This document shows positions 1-8,987 of a DNA stretch of 64,000 bases, piece by piece (position 1 is the stretch's first letter; each line of letters begins with the position of its first letter). The position numbers and the translations under genes were made by a program. The stretch spans positions 124,001 to 188,000 of the forward strand of contig JAPDPQ010000005.1 in assembly GCA_034506395.1 (NCBI GenBank). Reading direction: 5' to 3'. The notes under the pieces are model-generated. The model ran no database searches, was not told the DNA's origin, and saw only the letters and a list, made by a program, of their open reading frames with translations. This stretch comes from a candidate division KSB1 bacterium (lineage in GTDB: Bacteria > Zhuqueibacterota > Zhuqueibacteria > Thermofontimicrobiales > Thermofontimicrobiaceae).

Positions 1-1694
1 ACGTGGGCTTGTTGCCCAAAGGCATGACCGAAAAACAGGTGATGCCAGGGGATCGTATCGTCGTTGTCGGTGGTCGTACAGGGCGGGATGGAATTCATGG
101 CGCTACTTTTTCCTCCGGGGAGCTGACCACTGAATCGGAGCTGGTTTCCAGCGGCGCGGTTCAAATCGGGAATCCAATCACTGAGAAAAAATTAGTCGAT
201 ACCTTGCTTCAGGCTCGAGACCGAAGGCTTTATCGCGCCATTACCGACTGCGGGGCTGGTGGGCTGTCATCAGCAGTGGGTGAACTCTGTGCGGCACTTG
301 GTGCCGAAGTGGACTTGGATCTCGTCCCGCTCAAATATGAGGGACTCAGTTATACGGAGATCTGGATTTCCGAAGCGCAGGAGCGAATGGTGCTGATCGT
401 TCCCCCACAAAATGTGGACACCATTTTGGAACTGTTCGCTTCCGAAAACGTTGAGGCCACCGTCATTGGCACAGTGACCCGTTCTGGCCGCTTGGTGCTC
501 CGATACCAGGGAAATGAGGTAGGCGACCTTGAGATGGAATTTCTCCATCATGGCCTGCCACGACTGACGCGACGCGCTATCTGGAAAGCCCCGAGCTTTT
601 CTGAGCCAGAGTTCCCAGAACCAGACAATCTAACCGACATTCTGAAGCAACTTCTCAGCTCTTGGAATATATGCAGCAAGGAATGGGTTATTCGACAGTA
701 CGATCATGAAGTCCAGGGCGGCAGTGTGCTCAAGCCGCTGGTCGGAGAGCAAAATGATGGCCCCAGCGACGCAGCGATCATTCGACCTGTATTGACCTCG
801 AACAAGGGCATCATCCTAGCCAATGGCTGTAATCCCAAATACGGTTTGATCGACCCTTATTTCATGGCCGCATCCGCCATTGACGAGGCAATTCGGCAAA
901 TCATCGCGGTCGGTGGCAAATTGGACCGCATCGCATTGCTCGATAATTTCTGCTGGGGCAATACCGATAAGCCCGATCGGCTGGCTGGTCTGGTTCGCGC
1001 AGCGCAGGCTTGTTACGACATCGCACAAAGCTATGAAACGCCATTCATCTCCGGCAAAGATAGCCTCAATAACGAATATCAAATCGGCAGCGAGTCTATC
1101 GCTATTCCGCCCACGCTTTTGATCTCCGCGATCGGCATCATGGACGATGTGACCCGCGCCATTTCGATGGATGTGAAACGAGCTGGGGATCTCATCTACA
1201 TTTTGGGCGACACCAAAGATGAATTGGGCGGCTCACACTACTACGATATTCTAGGTCTGAAGAGTAGCAACGTGCCACAAGTCGATCCTAGGAATGGCAA
1301 AAAACTAATGACCGCTTTGAGTGCTGCCATGGAAGCAGGGCTGGTGCGTGCCTGTCATGATTGCTCCGAAGGCGGATTAGCCGTCGCCGCTGCTGAAATG
1401 GCATTCGCTGGCGGCTTGGGAATGGTGCTCGATTTGCGCCGAGTACCATCTTCTCATGGCTTACAGCGCAACGACAAGCTCCTGTTCTCGGAATCCAATA
1501 GTCGGTTTGTCGTTGAAGTTCCTCCCGAATCTCAACAGCGATTCGAACAAATCATGGCTGATAACCTTTTCGGCTTGATCGGCCAAGCAGTCGCAAAGCC
1601 GAGGTTTCGCGTCGTTGGGCTTAATGGGAATACGATTATTGAAGCCAACATATATGAATTGAAAGAGGCCTGGCAACGACCGTTACGCTGGTGA
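1..1694 (+). CDS. purL: Phosphoribosylformylglycinamidine synthase subunit PurL (3' part)
   Basis: Converts FGAR, glutamine-derived ammonia and ATP to FGAM, the fourth step of de novo purine synthesis, in the cytosol. The reading frame is open at the window edge, so the start lies upstream; the GTG at base 3 is probably internal. The motif TGRDGIHGATFSS lies near residue 30 of the visible part. In the short (about 740-residue) PurL type, which works with separate PurS and PurQ, this motif sits near residue 210, so roughly 180 residues should be missing. Other family signatures are GAGGLSSAVGEL, the SEAQERM segment and a second AIRS-like half with SGKDSLNNEY and SEGGLAVAAAE. The separate glutaminase gene purQ follows directly, which supports the short type. 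The frame is intact to its TGA. Confidence 0.95.
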   Translation, partial: VGLLPKGMTEKQVMPGDRIVVVGGRTGRDGIHGATFSSGELTTESELVSSGAVQIGNPITEKKLVDTLLQARDRRLYRAITDCGAGGLSSAVGELCAALGAEVDLDLVPLKYEGLSYTEIWISEAQERMVLIVPPQNVDTILELFASENVEATVIGTVTRSGRLVLRYQGNEVGDLEMEFLHHGLPRLTRRAIWKAPSFSEPEFPEPDNLTDILKQLLSSWNICSKEWVIRQYDHEVQGGSVLKPLVGEQNDGPSDAAIIRPVLTSNKGIILANGCNPKYGLIDPYFMAASAIDEAIRQIIAVGGKLDRIALLDNFCWGNTDKPDRLAGLVRAAQACYDIAQSYETPFISGKDSLNNEYQIGSESIAIPPTLLISAIGIMDDVTRAISMDVKRAGDLIYILGDTKDELGGSHYYDILGLKSSNVPQVDPRNGKKLMTALSAAMEAGLVRACHDCSEGGLAVAAAEMAFAGGLGMVLDLRRVPSSHGLQRNDKLLFSESNSRFVVEVPPESQQRFEQIMADNLFGLIGQAVAKPRFRVVGLNGNTIIEANIYELKEAWQRPLRW

Positions 1695-1723
1695 CAGATC
1701 CTCAAATTGCCCGGCTCACTTTC

Positions 1724-1810
1724 ATTGAATCGAGCTCAATTTTGACATCGTCATCGATTTGCCACAATTCCATAATTTGGAATTTTCCCGCGGCAAAATT
1801 GAATCGAGCT
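1724..1810. repeat. Direct repeats and AT-rich hairpin in the purL-purQ gap
   Basis: The 146-bp gap between purL and purQ has two identical 13-bp copies of ATTGAATCGAGCT (1724-1736 and 1798-1810). Between them is a 7-bp stem AATTCCA/TGGAATT with a 5-nt loop (1766-1784). This could affect the mRNA between two genes of one complex, or bind a regulator. No known purine riboswitch core is recognised. The function is unknown. Confidence 0.4.
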
Positions 1811-1840
1811 TTTTAATAAAATCAGAGGATTTTCATTATC

Positions 1841-2629
1841 ATGAAAGTTGTCAAGACGATCGTAATTCGAACAGCAGGATCAAACTGTGATTATGAAACC
1901 GTCCATGCATTTGAACAAGTCGGGAGCCAGGTTAGTTTGGTTCATATCAATCAGCTTATTTCTGGCAAAATTCGATTGTCGGATTTCGACATCCTCGCCA
2001 TTCCTGGTGGCTTCACTTATGGCGATGACATCTCTGCTGGAAAAATATTGGCCAATGAGATCAAATACAAATTAACCGATCAAGTAGCCGCATTTATTGC
2101 TGAGGGCAAATTGATCATAGGTATATGCAATGGATTTCAGGTATTGGTCAAGGCTGGATTATTACCAGCGGTGGATTTGCTCGGAACAACCCAATTGGCG
2201 ACGCTGACGTTCAACGATTCTGGCAAATTTGAGGACCGCTGGGTTTATCTGAAGCTGGTCAGCCAAAAGTGCGTTTTCACTCGATCGCTCGCATCAATTG
2301 TTTACTATCCGGTGGCCCATGCTGAAGGGAAATTCATTGTCAAAGATGCAACCGTACTGGATCAATTGAAAAACAACGACCAAATCGTATTTCAATATGT
2401 TGACGCAACAGGACAGTTAGCTGGCTATCCGTGGAACCCCAACGGTTCCATTGAAAATATTGCAGGGATTTGCGATCCCAGCGGTAGGATCTTCGGCCTA
2501 ATGCCGCATCCCGAGCGCCATTTTCACCCTACGCATCATCCGCGCTGGACCAGAGAAGGGCTGCGGCCTGAGCCAGATGGGGTAATGATCTTTCGAAATG
2601 CCGTCAATTACATTCAAGAAAACTTATAG
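1841..2629 (+). CDS. purQ: Phosphoribosylformylglycinamidine synthase glutaminase PurQ
   Basis: Class I glutamine amidotransferase subunit that releases ammonia from glutamine for PurL. The N-terminal signature IRTAGSNCDYET is typical. The oxyanion region GGFTYGDDISAGK spans about residues 56-68. The nucleophile elbow GICNGFQ places the catalytic cysteine at C96, and the catalytic His/Glu pair is H223 and E225 in MPHPERHF. At 262 residues it is a little longer than the 225-230 residues of Bacillus-type PurQ. It lies 146 bp after purL and 18 bp before a cold-shock gene, so the three may be co-transcribed. All catalytic residues are present. Confidence 0.96.
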   Translation: MKVVKTIVIRTAGSNCDYETVHAFEQVGSQVSLVHINQLISGKIRLSDFDILAIPGGFTYGDDISAGKILANEIKYKLTDQVAAFIAEGKLIIGICNGFQVLVKAGLLPAVDLLGTTQLATLTFNDSGKFEDRWVYLKLVSQKCVFTRSLASIVYYPVAHAEGKFIVKDATVLDQLKNNDQIVFQYVDATGQLAGYPWNPNGSIENIAGICDPSGRIFGLMPHPERHFHPTHHPRWTREGLRPEPDGVMIFRNAVNYIQENL

Positions 2630-2647
2630 CGAAAAGGAGCAAAAGCG

Positions 2648-2854
2648 ATGCATTATGGAAAAGTAAAAATGTGGGATGATTCCAAAGGATTTGGCTTTAT
2701 CATCACAGAAGATGAAGAAGAGCTTTTTGTCCACGTGAGCGATCTGGACATTTCTGTGAAAGAAAAGCGCCTCAAAGTTGGGCAGCGGGTCGCGTTCGAT
2801 ATTCGGCACGAATTCAAGGGGGATAAGGCGATCAATGTCCGAGTGCTGCGCTGA
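2648..2854 (+). CDS. Cold-shock domain protein (CspA family)
   Basis: Small single-domain nucleic-acid-binding protein of 68 residues, the normal size for CspA-type RNA chaperones. RNP1 is KGFGFI (about residues 13-18) and RNP2 is ELFVHVSDL (about 25-33), both forming the aromatic RNA-binding face. A clear Shine-Dalgarno sequence (AAAAGGAG) precedes the ATG. It starts only 18 bp after the purQ stop, so it may share the purine operon transcript; what cold-shock control would mean there is unclear. Which Csp paralogue it is cannot be told. Confidence 0.93.
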   Translation: MHYGKVKMWDDSKGFGFIITEDEEELFVHVSDLDISVKEKRLKVGQRVAFDIRHEFKGDKAINVRVLR

Positions 2855-3152
2855 AAACTGAGATCGCCTTCTCTCTTTGGAATCATCCCGATTTGCGGAG
2901 AAAATCCACCTCGCTGCTTTCCATCAGATTCAAAGCGCTGCCTATTCCCTTTGAAAGCACCCCAGATAAAATTATTTGATTAAATTTTGCATTAGCGCAG
3001 GACAAGGCTCACTTCAATCTCTCCCATTGCATCGTTATAGAACCAATTCTGGATATTTTTGAAGGAATCAGTAATTCTGAGCGGCAAAATCGTGGGTAAA
3101 TAGGGGGCAGAAAATCAGAATTCAATCCATCTGCAAATATTCTTAGATTTAA

Positions 3153-4487
3153 TTATCGACCAAGCAAGAGGCGCAAATTCTGCTGTTGCAATTCCGATAG
3201 ATTCTGAAAGATGGGATCATCTTTTCGCACTTTTTCCCGCTTAACGATTGCTCGAAACGCCCGACGAACCAGCGCCTGATGTCCTTTCGATTTACGATAA
3301 GCATGAAATTGATTGATCAGAGGCAGCAAAAAGTCTTTGTTCCCGACATTAATGATGGCTTCGAGGACCAAATTCGATTGCCGACGCTGACCATTGCGGA
3401 TCATGGTTTTGAGATCATCCACAGCGTCACGGCAGCCATAGATTGCGAGAACGAAATGAATATAGGCCCGAAAATATTCATAATTGCGCAATCTTACTTT
3501 CCGGATCATTTGAGAGGAACTACTGAGGAAATCTTTCAAATGCTGCAACAATAACATCAAAGAATTGGCCATGCTGGAAAATTTTGGATGGGCCACGATC
3601 TCAATCAGATCTTCAATTTCCAATACTCGATTGATATCATCGAATTGATTAAAGCTCTCGAACAGTGATTTCAATGCGGGAAGAGATTTATGGCCCATCC
3701 GCTGAATAATGCGGTGGGCATAAACTCTCAATGTGGAATTTCTTAAGTCCTGGAAAAGCTTCTGCAATAAAATGCGTGCGCTCAGTGTTCCCCCTGCCAC
3801 TAAACGCTCCTCAAGCTGAATTGATTTGATCACCTGCGACTCTTGCAAAAGTTGCTGAATCATTTTCTCAATGGCGCTTGCTTTTTCATCCGGATCTCCC
3901 TCCAATCCATCCTGCAAAAATAGCACTTGAGAATATAGCGTGGCATCGCCGAGCTGCTTGAGCTTTGTTAAAATAGGTGTTAAGTCTTCAGCTTCGAGAT
4001 GTTGCAGATTCCCCAACGCCATGCGTCTGACTTCGATCGGATATCGCTCATCCTGGATCACCTCAACAAGCGGCAGATGGGCATCGATCACCCCGCGTTT
4101 AATATATGACCCAAGCGTGTCGATTACAGCTAAACTCAATTCCTCATTCTGCGGATTCAAAACCGACACCAGCTTTGGAATGATTCGTTCCTCTGGAAAA
4201 TACTGCAGCGAATCAATAGCAGCCAGGACGATATCTGTATTAGGGTCGTCCAATAAAGAAAGTAAAGGATCAATACATCGATCATCTAACATCCCGCCAA
4301 GGATGTAAGCGATCCGCTGCCGAATTCGATCACTGCCCCATTCCAAGCCGCGGATTAAATCTTTGAGCTCTCCTGGGGATGAAATCATTAATAATTCGCT
4401 AATCGCTCGATCCACAACATCTGGATCCTCCGTATCGAGATCCATGATCAAATCTTCAATTTCCCACTTTGCTAAATATCTGCTCAA
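3153..4487 (-). CDS. HEAT-repeat protein
   Basis: Alpha-helical repeat protein of 444 residues with no signal peptide or membrane segment. Repeats of about 30-38 residues with the HEAT pattern occupy the N-terminal 200 residues, for example IRQRIAYILGGMLDDRCIDP, LLSLLDDPNTDIVLAAIDSL and LVSVLNPQNEELSLAVIDTL; more diverged helices follow to about residue 430. Such proteins are protein-binding scaffolds, and the sequence gives no specific partner. The start is TTG at 4487, chosen because AGAGGA lies about 10 nt upstream and the N-terminus (MSRYLAKWEIEDLI) already begins a helix. It is convergent with the cold-shock gene, with 298 bp between them that hold nothing recognisable. Confidence 0.8.
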   Translation of the reverse strand: MSRYLAKWEIEDLIMDLDTEDPDVVDRAISELLMISSPGELKDLIRGLEWGSDRIRQRIAYILGGMLDDRCIDPLLSLLDDPNTDIVLAAIDSLQYFPEERIIPKLVSVLNPQNEELSLAVIDTLGSYIKRGVIDAHLPLVEVIQDERYPIEVRRMALGNLQHLEAEDLTPILTKLKQLGDATLYSQVLFLQDGLEGDPDEKASAIEKMIQQLLQESQVIKSIQLEERLVAGGTLSARILLQKLFQDLRNSTLRVYAHRIIQRMGHKSLPALKSLFESFNQFDDINRVLEIEDLIEIVAHPKFSSMANSLMLLLQHLKDFLSSSSQMIRKVRLRNYEYFRAYIHFVLAIYGCRDAVDDLKTMIRNGQRRQSNLVLEAIINVGNKDFLLPLINQFHAYRKSKGHQALVRRAFRAIVKREKVRKDDPIFQNLSELQQQNLRLLLGR

Positions 4488-4772
4488 TGATTCAATTTCC
4501 TCTTAATGGATCGTTCAATGCTTTTGCGCGTATCATTAGTTCGCCCTAATGACATCCGCATCACATGTCACTCACGCAAACAAATATTACAAAATTATTC
4601 CTTGAATATCAAGAGATTTTTTCGCAATCCATTAAGAAAGCCAGCGTATTCTCAAGAACCATTTAATATAGGCCAGGGACTTTTGTTCTGCAAAATTTTT
4701 CGGCCAATTGGACAAATCAGGAACAACAGGATATCAAGATTGCTTAGCGGGAATGCAACGATTGCCAGTGCA

Positions 4773-5402
4773 TCATTTTGCCCACAGTGCCCCAGTGGTT
4801 TCCATCCAATCGGCAATGTTTTCCACTGCGGTTGTGACGTGATTGTCCGAAACGTCAACCTCTAACCAGGGCAATAATGACTGGGAAATTACCTTTCGAT
4901 AATGCTCTTGTTCAGAGACGAATTTGCTCAGGTCTTGATATTGTGCTGGATTCCCCGAAACCTTGAGCCGTTCGGCTCGAGCGTTTTCAAAAGATTCTGG
5001 TGACCGGGTACAAAAGATCAAGCGAAAGCCCAGCGCCTTCAATCGCTTCTCCAACCAGGTGAAATCGTAGAATACCTCATAAACCCGCTGCTGATAAACC
5101 TGGGTGGAAATGTGAAAGCGATCTACGATCCAAGAATAGTACGGTAACAGCTCAAAAAGGTGAACCCAGGTGCGATAAGTCTCCATTGCGCGCTCCTGCT
5201 CGTGGGGCTCGAAGTTGATCAGGCCACGGCCCCAAGGATAATTCGTGAACGCGCACCATTCCGCTGATATCAATGGGGATGGATAGCGATACTTTCGCGG
5301 CCCGACGATCCGCGGATGTTCATTCAGCGCCAGCGCAATCTCGGTCTTGAGGGTCAGACGCGTCCCCTCTAATATTATCTTCGGGCAAAGTTTATTGGCC
5401 AT
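4773..5402 (-). CDS. Nucleoside/nucleotide kinase-like P-loop protein with altered Walker A
   Basis: Protein of 209 residues laid out like a deoxynucleoside or thymidylate kinase: a first strand and P-loop (IILEGTRLTLKT, residues 9-20), a D94-R95 pair in the DRFHIS segment where these kinases carry a DR/ER substrate motif, and a later strand LIFCTRSPESF followed by an arginine-rich lid-like region. The P-loop is abnormal: G13 and K19-T20 remain, but the glycine normally just before the lysine is L18. It may bind nucleotide in a modified way or be a pseudokinase. The start is ATG 5402 because GAGGG lies 5 nt upstream; an in-frame ATG at 5459 has no such site. The substrate is unknown. Confidence 0.6.
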   Translation of the reverse strand: MANKLCPKIILEGTRLTLKTEIALALNEHPRIVGPRKYRYPSPLISAEWCAFTNYPWGRGLINFEPHEQERAMETYRTWVHLFELLPYYSWIVDRFHISTQVYQQRVYEVFYDFTWLEKRLKALGFRLIFCTRSPESFENARAERLKVSGNPAQYQDLSKFVSEQEHYRKVISQSLLPWLEVDVSDNHVTTAVENIADWMETTGALWAK

Positions 5403-6026
5403 AATATCCCTCTTGATTGATTCCAGCGCCATTTTAAGAATAATTGGAGTCGAAAACAAGCACTTTATTGTTGTTTTCTTTATCTGCCACTATTTGATCG
5501 ATCAATATAACAATAGGGCTTCCACTTAAGAATCGTAGGAGGCTCAAAAGCGACGGAAAGTCGATCCTTCGGTGAGTTTGAAAAATTTATTTCATCAGGA
5601 AAAATTGAATTGTCATGCTTGTGCACAAATGCGTTTTTTTGCACAACGCATTGGTCGGCTTATGACGAGATACGTATACTCGCAAAAATGCCATGATTGC
5701 GTCATATTTCGATTGGTGCAACCAGAATAGATCGGATCGATTTTGGGAATGATAATGTGAAATGAGGTAATCCATCTCGTTCAGTTTCAATTTTAAAATT
5801 TTCTTGGATCCGCTCTGTTGCGCGGAGGTATCGGTCCCTTGATATTTGACACGGATTCAATTGATTATCAGAGCGTCCAAATCTGCATTTTTGTCAATGG
5901 GGCAATCTCGCAAAAAAAACACGCTAGCGCCTTGACGAGGTCTTTTACCATCGTTGCTTGGCACTGCGTGTTTTACGGGGGGAATTTTGTGGAAATTGCT
6001 ATTTTCGCCAATCTGAACTACCAAAA
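5403..6026. other. Intergenic stretch, no supported gene
   Basis: This 624-bp stretch separates two leftward genes. Only short ORFs without ribosome-binding sites or family resemblance are present, including a 67-codon minus-strand frame at 5587-5790. No tRNA-like cloverleaf, T-tailed hairpin or repeat was seen. It probably contains the promoter for the kinase-like gene. Confidence 0.4.
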
Positions 6027-8987
6027 TCATGGTTGAGAATAGAAGTGAACCATGACCCGACGATTGAGTTGGCGACCGATGGGTGTTTCGTTGTCGCCCA
6101 GCACCACAGTTTTGCCATCATAAGTTTTGAAAGTCAATGGTTCCTTTTCACCCACCCCGATCGGTGGATCAATGCGCCGCTTGATATCTTCATATAGTTG
6201 AGGATACTTCCGTTTCACATCGCTCAGAAATTTTTCATGGAAAAATCGCGCGCGCTGTTCCGAAAGCCTCTGATTTACAGCATCGGGGCCAATCGCGCAC
6301 CCATGCCCCACAAAGCGCATTCGAGTTTTATCATCTTTCAACAAGAACGGAATCCGATCCAATAAATTGGACCAATAAAAATGGTACAGCTCCTTCGCTT
6401 TGGCAAATTTGGCGATGACATAATACATTTTCTCCCGGCCAAGGATCTCCCGCTTTAGTAAAACTGTTTTAGGAAGCGTCCGAAAAGTGCGCCCAAGGCT
6501 ATCAATCACAGCGATGGAATAATCCGCGCTCTGTCCGACCCAATCGGATGATTTGGTCTGGGTAGATTCCCCGAGTGACCATGAGATCTGCTGTACGATG
6601 TCGCTCGCTTTTTCGGGCAGTGAAATTTCTGTTAAATTGGTCGTCCCATTTGCTGATAATTGCAACATCGCCTGCTTTAATGGGACGACGCCTGAAATTT
6701 TTGCATCGAAATAGACTGGATGATTTTTCATTTCATCAAACAGATTTTGCAATGGACCGAAAAGCGCCTCCTCTGTTTCTGCGTCGACCATCAATTCGAC
6801 GAATTTTTTATCCTGTTGAATCCATTCTGCATCCTCGGGATGCGGCGGGACTCGATAATCGGTAAGGAGGGTGTCAGAGAGGATGGTAATCTGCTCTGGT
6901 TTGACACCTAACGCGCATAGTGTGTCCCGCACTGCCATGGCGCGCTGTTTGGCAATTTCGGCTGCTTCGCCAGTTCGGAGATCTGCGCTGCCTTTCAAAT
7001 AGATCATCAGCTTTGGATCTTGTTTTGCTCGTTCTGCAAACGTGGTCAAAGGTGGTGACATGATCCATTCGCGGATGAATTTCTTATCCACAACAGCGCT
7101 GTGCGCATTGAAAAACACCTTTCCGACATAAGGCAACTCGTAAATAATCCGATCGACCGTCTGAACCACGGCTGTGTCGGCGCACATTAATCGGCCTTTT
7201 GGTATGGTATAAAAAACAGCGACAGCGCGATCCAATGCCCCATGCTCTGGACCAGCCTGAAGCTGATCGCTGATTCGAGCCACAATATGGTGCATCCCTG
7301 GCTGCAAAGTCCTCCAATCGATGCTAAATGTATCCACCGCGCCGGGTTTCAAATCTGGAATAAGGAGTTGGGCTAATAAAGACTCATTCTCGTCAGAGCG
7401 AGTTGACCGCGAGCTTCCATCCGCCCAAAGTGCTCCTGTCGAATCGTAGATCGATAGCACGAGATTCTGAGCAGTCCCGATCCCAAAATTGCCGACCGCG
7501 ATTTCGATTTTGCCTTGATAATCGTCCTCAGTGATCCAAGGATGATAGTCGAACGTCAGAGCAATGATTTTTGGGGCTGGTGCTGCGATGTGAAACCGTG
7601 CAATCGGATGATTTTTCATCTCAGCGAACCGAAGGTGTCGATCTTTGTCGAATGAAAATACCGCCCAATAATAATCGCCTGGCTTAAGATTGTTTAGTTC
7701 ATACCATGTTTGCTGCAATGAACGATTCACCTTGAGATCGTCCTGACGATCCAAATAGTCAAATAGCTTATCATTGTCCTTTTTAGCGAGTTCGATAATT
7801 CGAGCCACTTTCAAGCTATCTGTATCAACTAGCAACCGATAGTTGATGTCGTCGAATAGATCTGGATCTCTGGTATCCTGCCATGCCAGCGTGACATTTT
7901 TCTGATCGAGCTGGGCATCGGCTGCTGGACCGGTGAGGTTAAATTGCTCTGGCCCGCTGGGAAAATGGGTAACACTCCCGTGATATGGCGCAGCGATGAG
8001 CTCGATGCTTTGATTCGAGGCAAAATCGAGACGGAGACTGTTATTGCGACCGATGATGAGATTTTTCATCATTGCATCATCCAGTTGCAAACTGGCGCCG
8101 AAGGTAAAATGGCCCAAGATATTGGGCTCAAGGCTATAGCCCATTCGCATCGAAATAAATTGGCTCCAATTGATTTCCGAACCGAAGCTGAAAAAACCTT
8201 GCTCATCCCGAACTCTGCGGTAATCGGTTCCAATGTTCAATTGCAATCCGTCATGGCTGCCCAGATTAAGCGCCAACCCAGCACGGAACATAGTGGGAAG
8301 CGGAGTCGCCACGGCGCTGTATTTTACTGGACTACCCAAATTGGTCACAGCAATGCCAGCAGAAAGGATGGTTTTGTGAAACAGATGGCTGCTGGGATTC
8401 AGCCATTGCAATTGGTCAGTCCGAAACAACAGCCCATAATCGATCATCAGACTATTTGCTTCGAATTGAGCCAGACGACTATTCAGGAATTTGATATTAG
8501 CCCCAATCGAAATATTCGGCGATAAAAAGTTGATCGGCTGCCCTAGGCTGGTGGTGATCAATAAATTATTCCCAGAAACTGGCGCAGCAGTTTCGTTAGA
8601 ACTATCGAACTCGGGAATGCCCAGATAATTCACGCCAATGGCCAAACGCGTTTGTTGGCTCCAATACGTCTTTATCCGCCTTCCATAAAGGAATGAAGCA
8701 TTATAGCTGTCCGCGATCCATTTCGTGTAGCTGGCCGACCATTGCCATTCTCTCAAAAAACCGGTTGCACCAGGATTCGCATAGAATGAATAGCTATAAT
8801 CCAGGCCACCGGTTAAGGTTCCAGCAACACCGAGCTCTCTGGTTCCCGGCAAAAGCTTCAGATACGCCAATCCAGCGCGCACTTGCGCTAATGTCGTGGT
8901 CGGAACAATTAGTATTAGCAGAATTACTACTATGGCAATAGCTCCAAATGCTCGATATATCCGAGAAAGTTGTGCTGTCCTGTTCAT
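6027..8987 (-). CDS. PorV/PorQ-like barrel protein with FN3-like and OmpA-like domains
   Basis: Outer-membrane protein of 986 residues. A signal peptide ends near residue 35 (TTTLAQ). Residues about 36-320 resemble the PorV/PorQ barrel family of FCB bacteria, which begins with a segment like AGLAYLKLLPGTRELGVAG and the YANPGATGF turn. Next come a fibronectin-III-like region (about 340-455) and a CARDB/Ig-like region (about 465-590). The C-terminal part has two OmpA-like segments; the last (about 840-986) ends with QLNRRVMVHFY, typical of peptidoglycan-binding OmpA domains. PorV proteins act in T9SS as outer-membrane cargo shuttles. The ATG overlaps the stop of the upstream gene by 4 nt, so translation of the pair is coupled. 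This suggests it handles or anchors that secreted partner; the role is inferred. Confidence 0.75.
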   Translation of the reverse strand: MNRTAQLSRIYRAFGAIAIVVILLILIVPTTTLAQVRAGLAYLKLLPGTRELGVAGTLTGGLDYSYSFYANPGATGFLREWQWSASYTKWIADSYNASFLYGRRIKTYWSQQTRLAIGVNYLGIPEFDSSNETAAPVSGNNLLITTSLGQPINFLSPNISIGANIKFLNSRLAQFEANSLMIDYGLLFRTDQLQWLNPSSHLFHKTILSAGIAVTNLGSPVKYSAVATPLPTMFRAGLALNLGSHDGLQLNIGTDYRRVRDEQGFFSFGSEINWSQFISMRMGYSLEPNILGHFTFGASLQLDDAMMKNLIIGRNNSLRLDFASNQSIELIAAPYHGSVTHFPSGPEQFNLTGPAADAQLDQKNVTLAWQDTRDPDLFDDINYRLLVDTDSLKVARIIELAKKDNDKLFDYLDRQDDLKVNRSLQQTWYELNNLKPGDYYWAVFSFDKDRHLRFAEMKNHPIARFHIAAPAPKIIALTFDYHPWITEDDYQGKIEIAVGNFGIGTAQNLVLSIYDSTGALWADGSSRSTRSDENESLLAQLLIPDLKPGAVDTFSIDWRTLQPGMHHIVARISDQLQAGPEHGALDRAVAVFYTIPKGRLMCADTAVVQTVDRIIYELPYVGKVFFNAHSAVVDKKFIREWIMSPPLTTFAERAKQDPKLMIYLKGSADLRTGEAAEIAKQRAMAVRDTLCALGVKPEQITILSDTLLTDYRVPPHPEDAEWIQQDKKFVELMVDAETEEALFGPLQNLFDEMKNHPVYFDAKISGVVPLKQAMLQLSANGTTNLTEISLPEKASDIVQQISWSLGESTQTKSSDWVGQSADYSIAVIDSLGRTFRTLPKTVLLKREILGREKMYYVIAKFAKAKELYHFYWSNLLDRIPFLLKDDKTRMRFVGHGCAIGPDAVNQRLSEQRARFFHEKFLSDVKRKYPQLYEDIKRRIDPPIGVGEKEPLTFKTYDGKTVVLGDNETPIGRQLNRRVMVHFYSQP

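Noticed and set aside
7944-8525. 193-codon plus-strand frame
   Set aside because: Antisense to the PorV-like gene, whose barrel pattern is clear; no ribosome site or recognisable protein.
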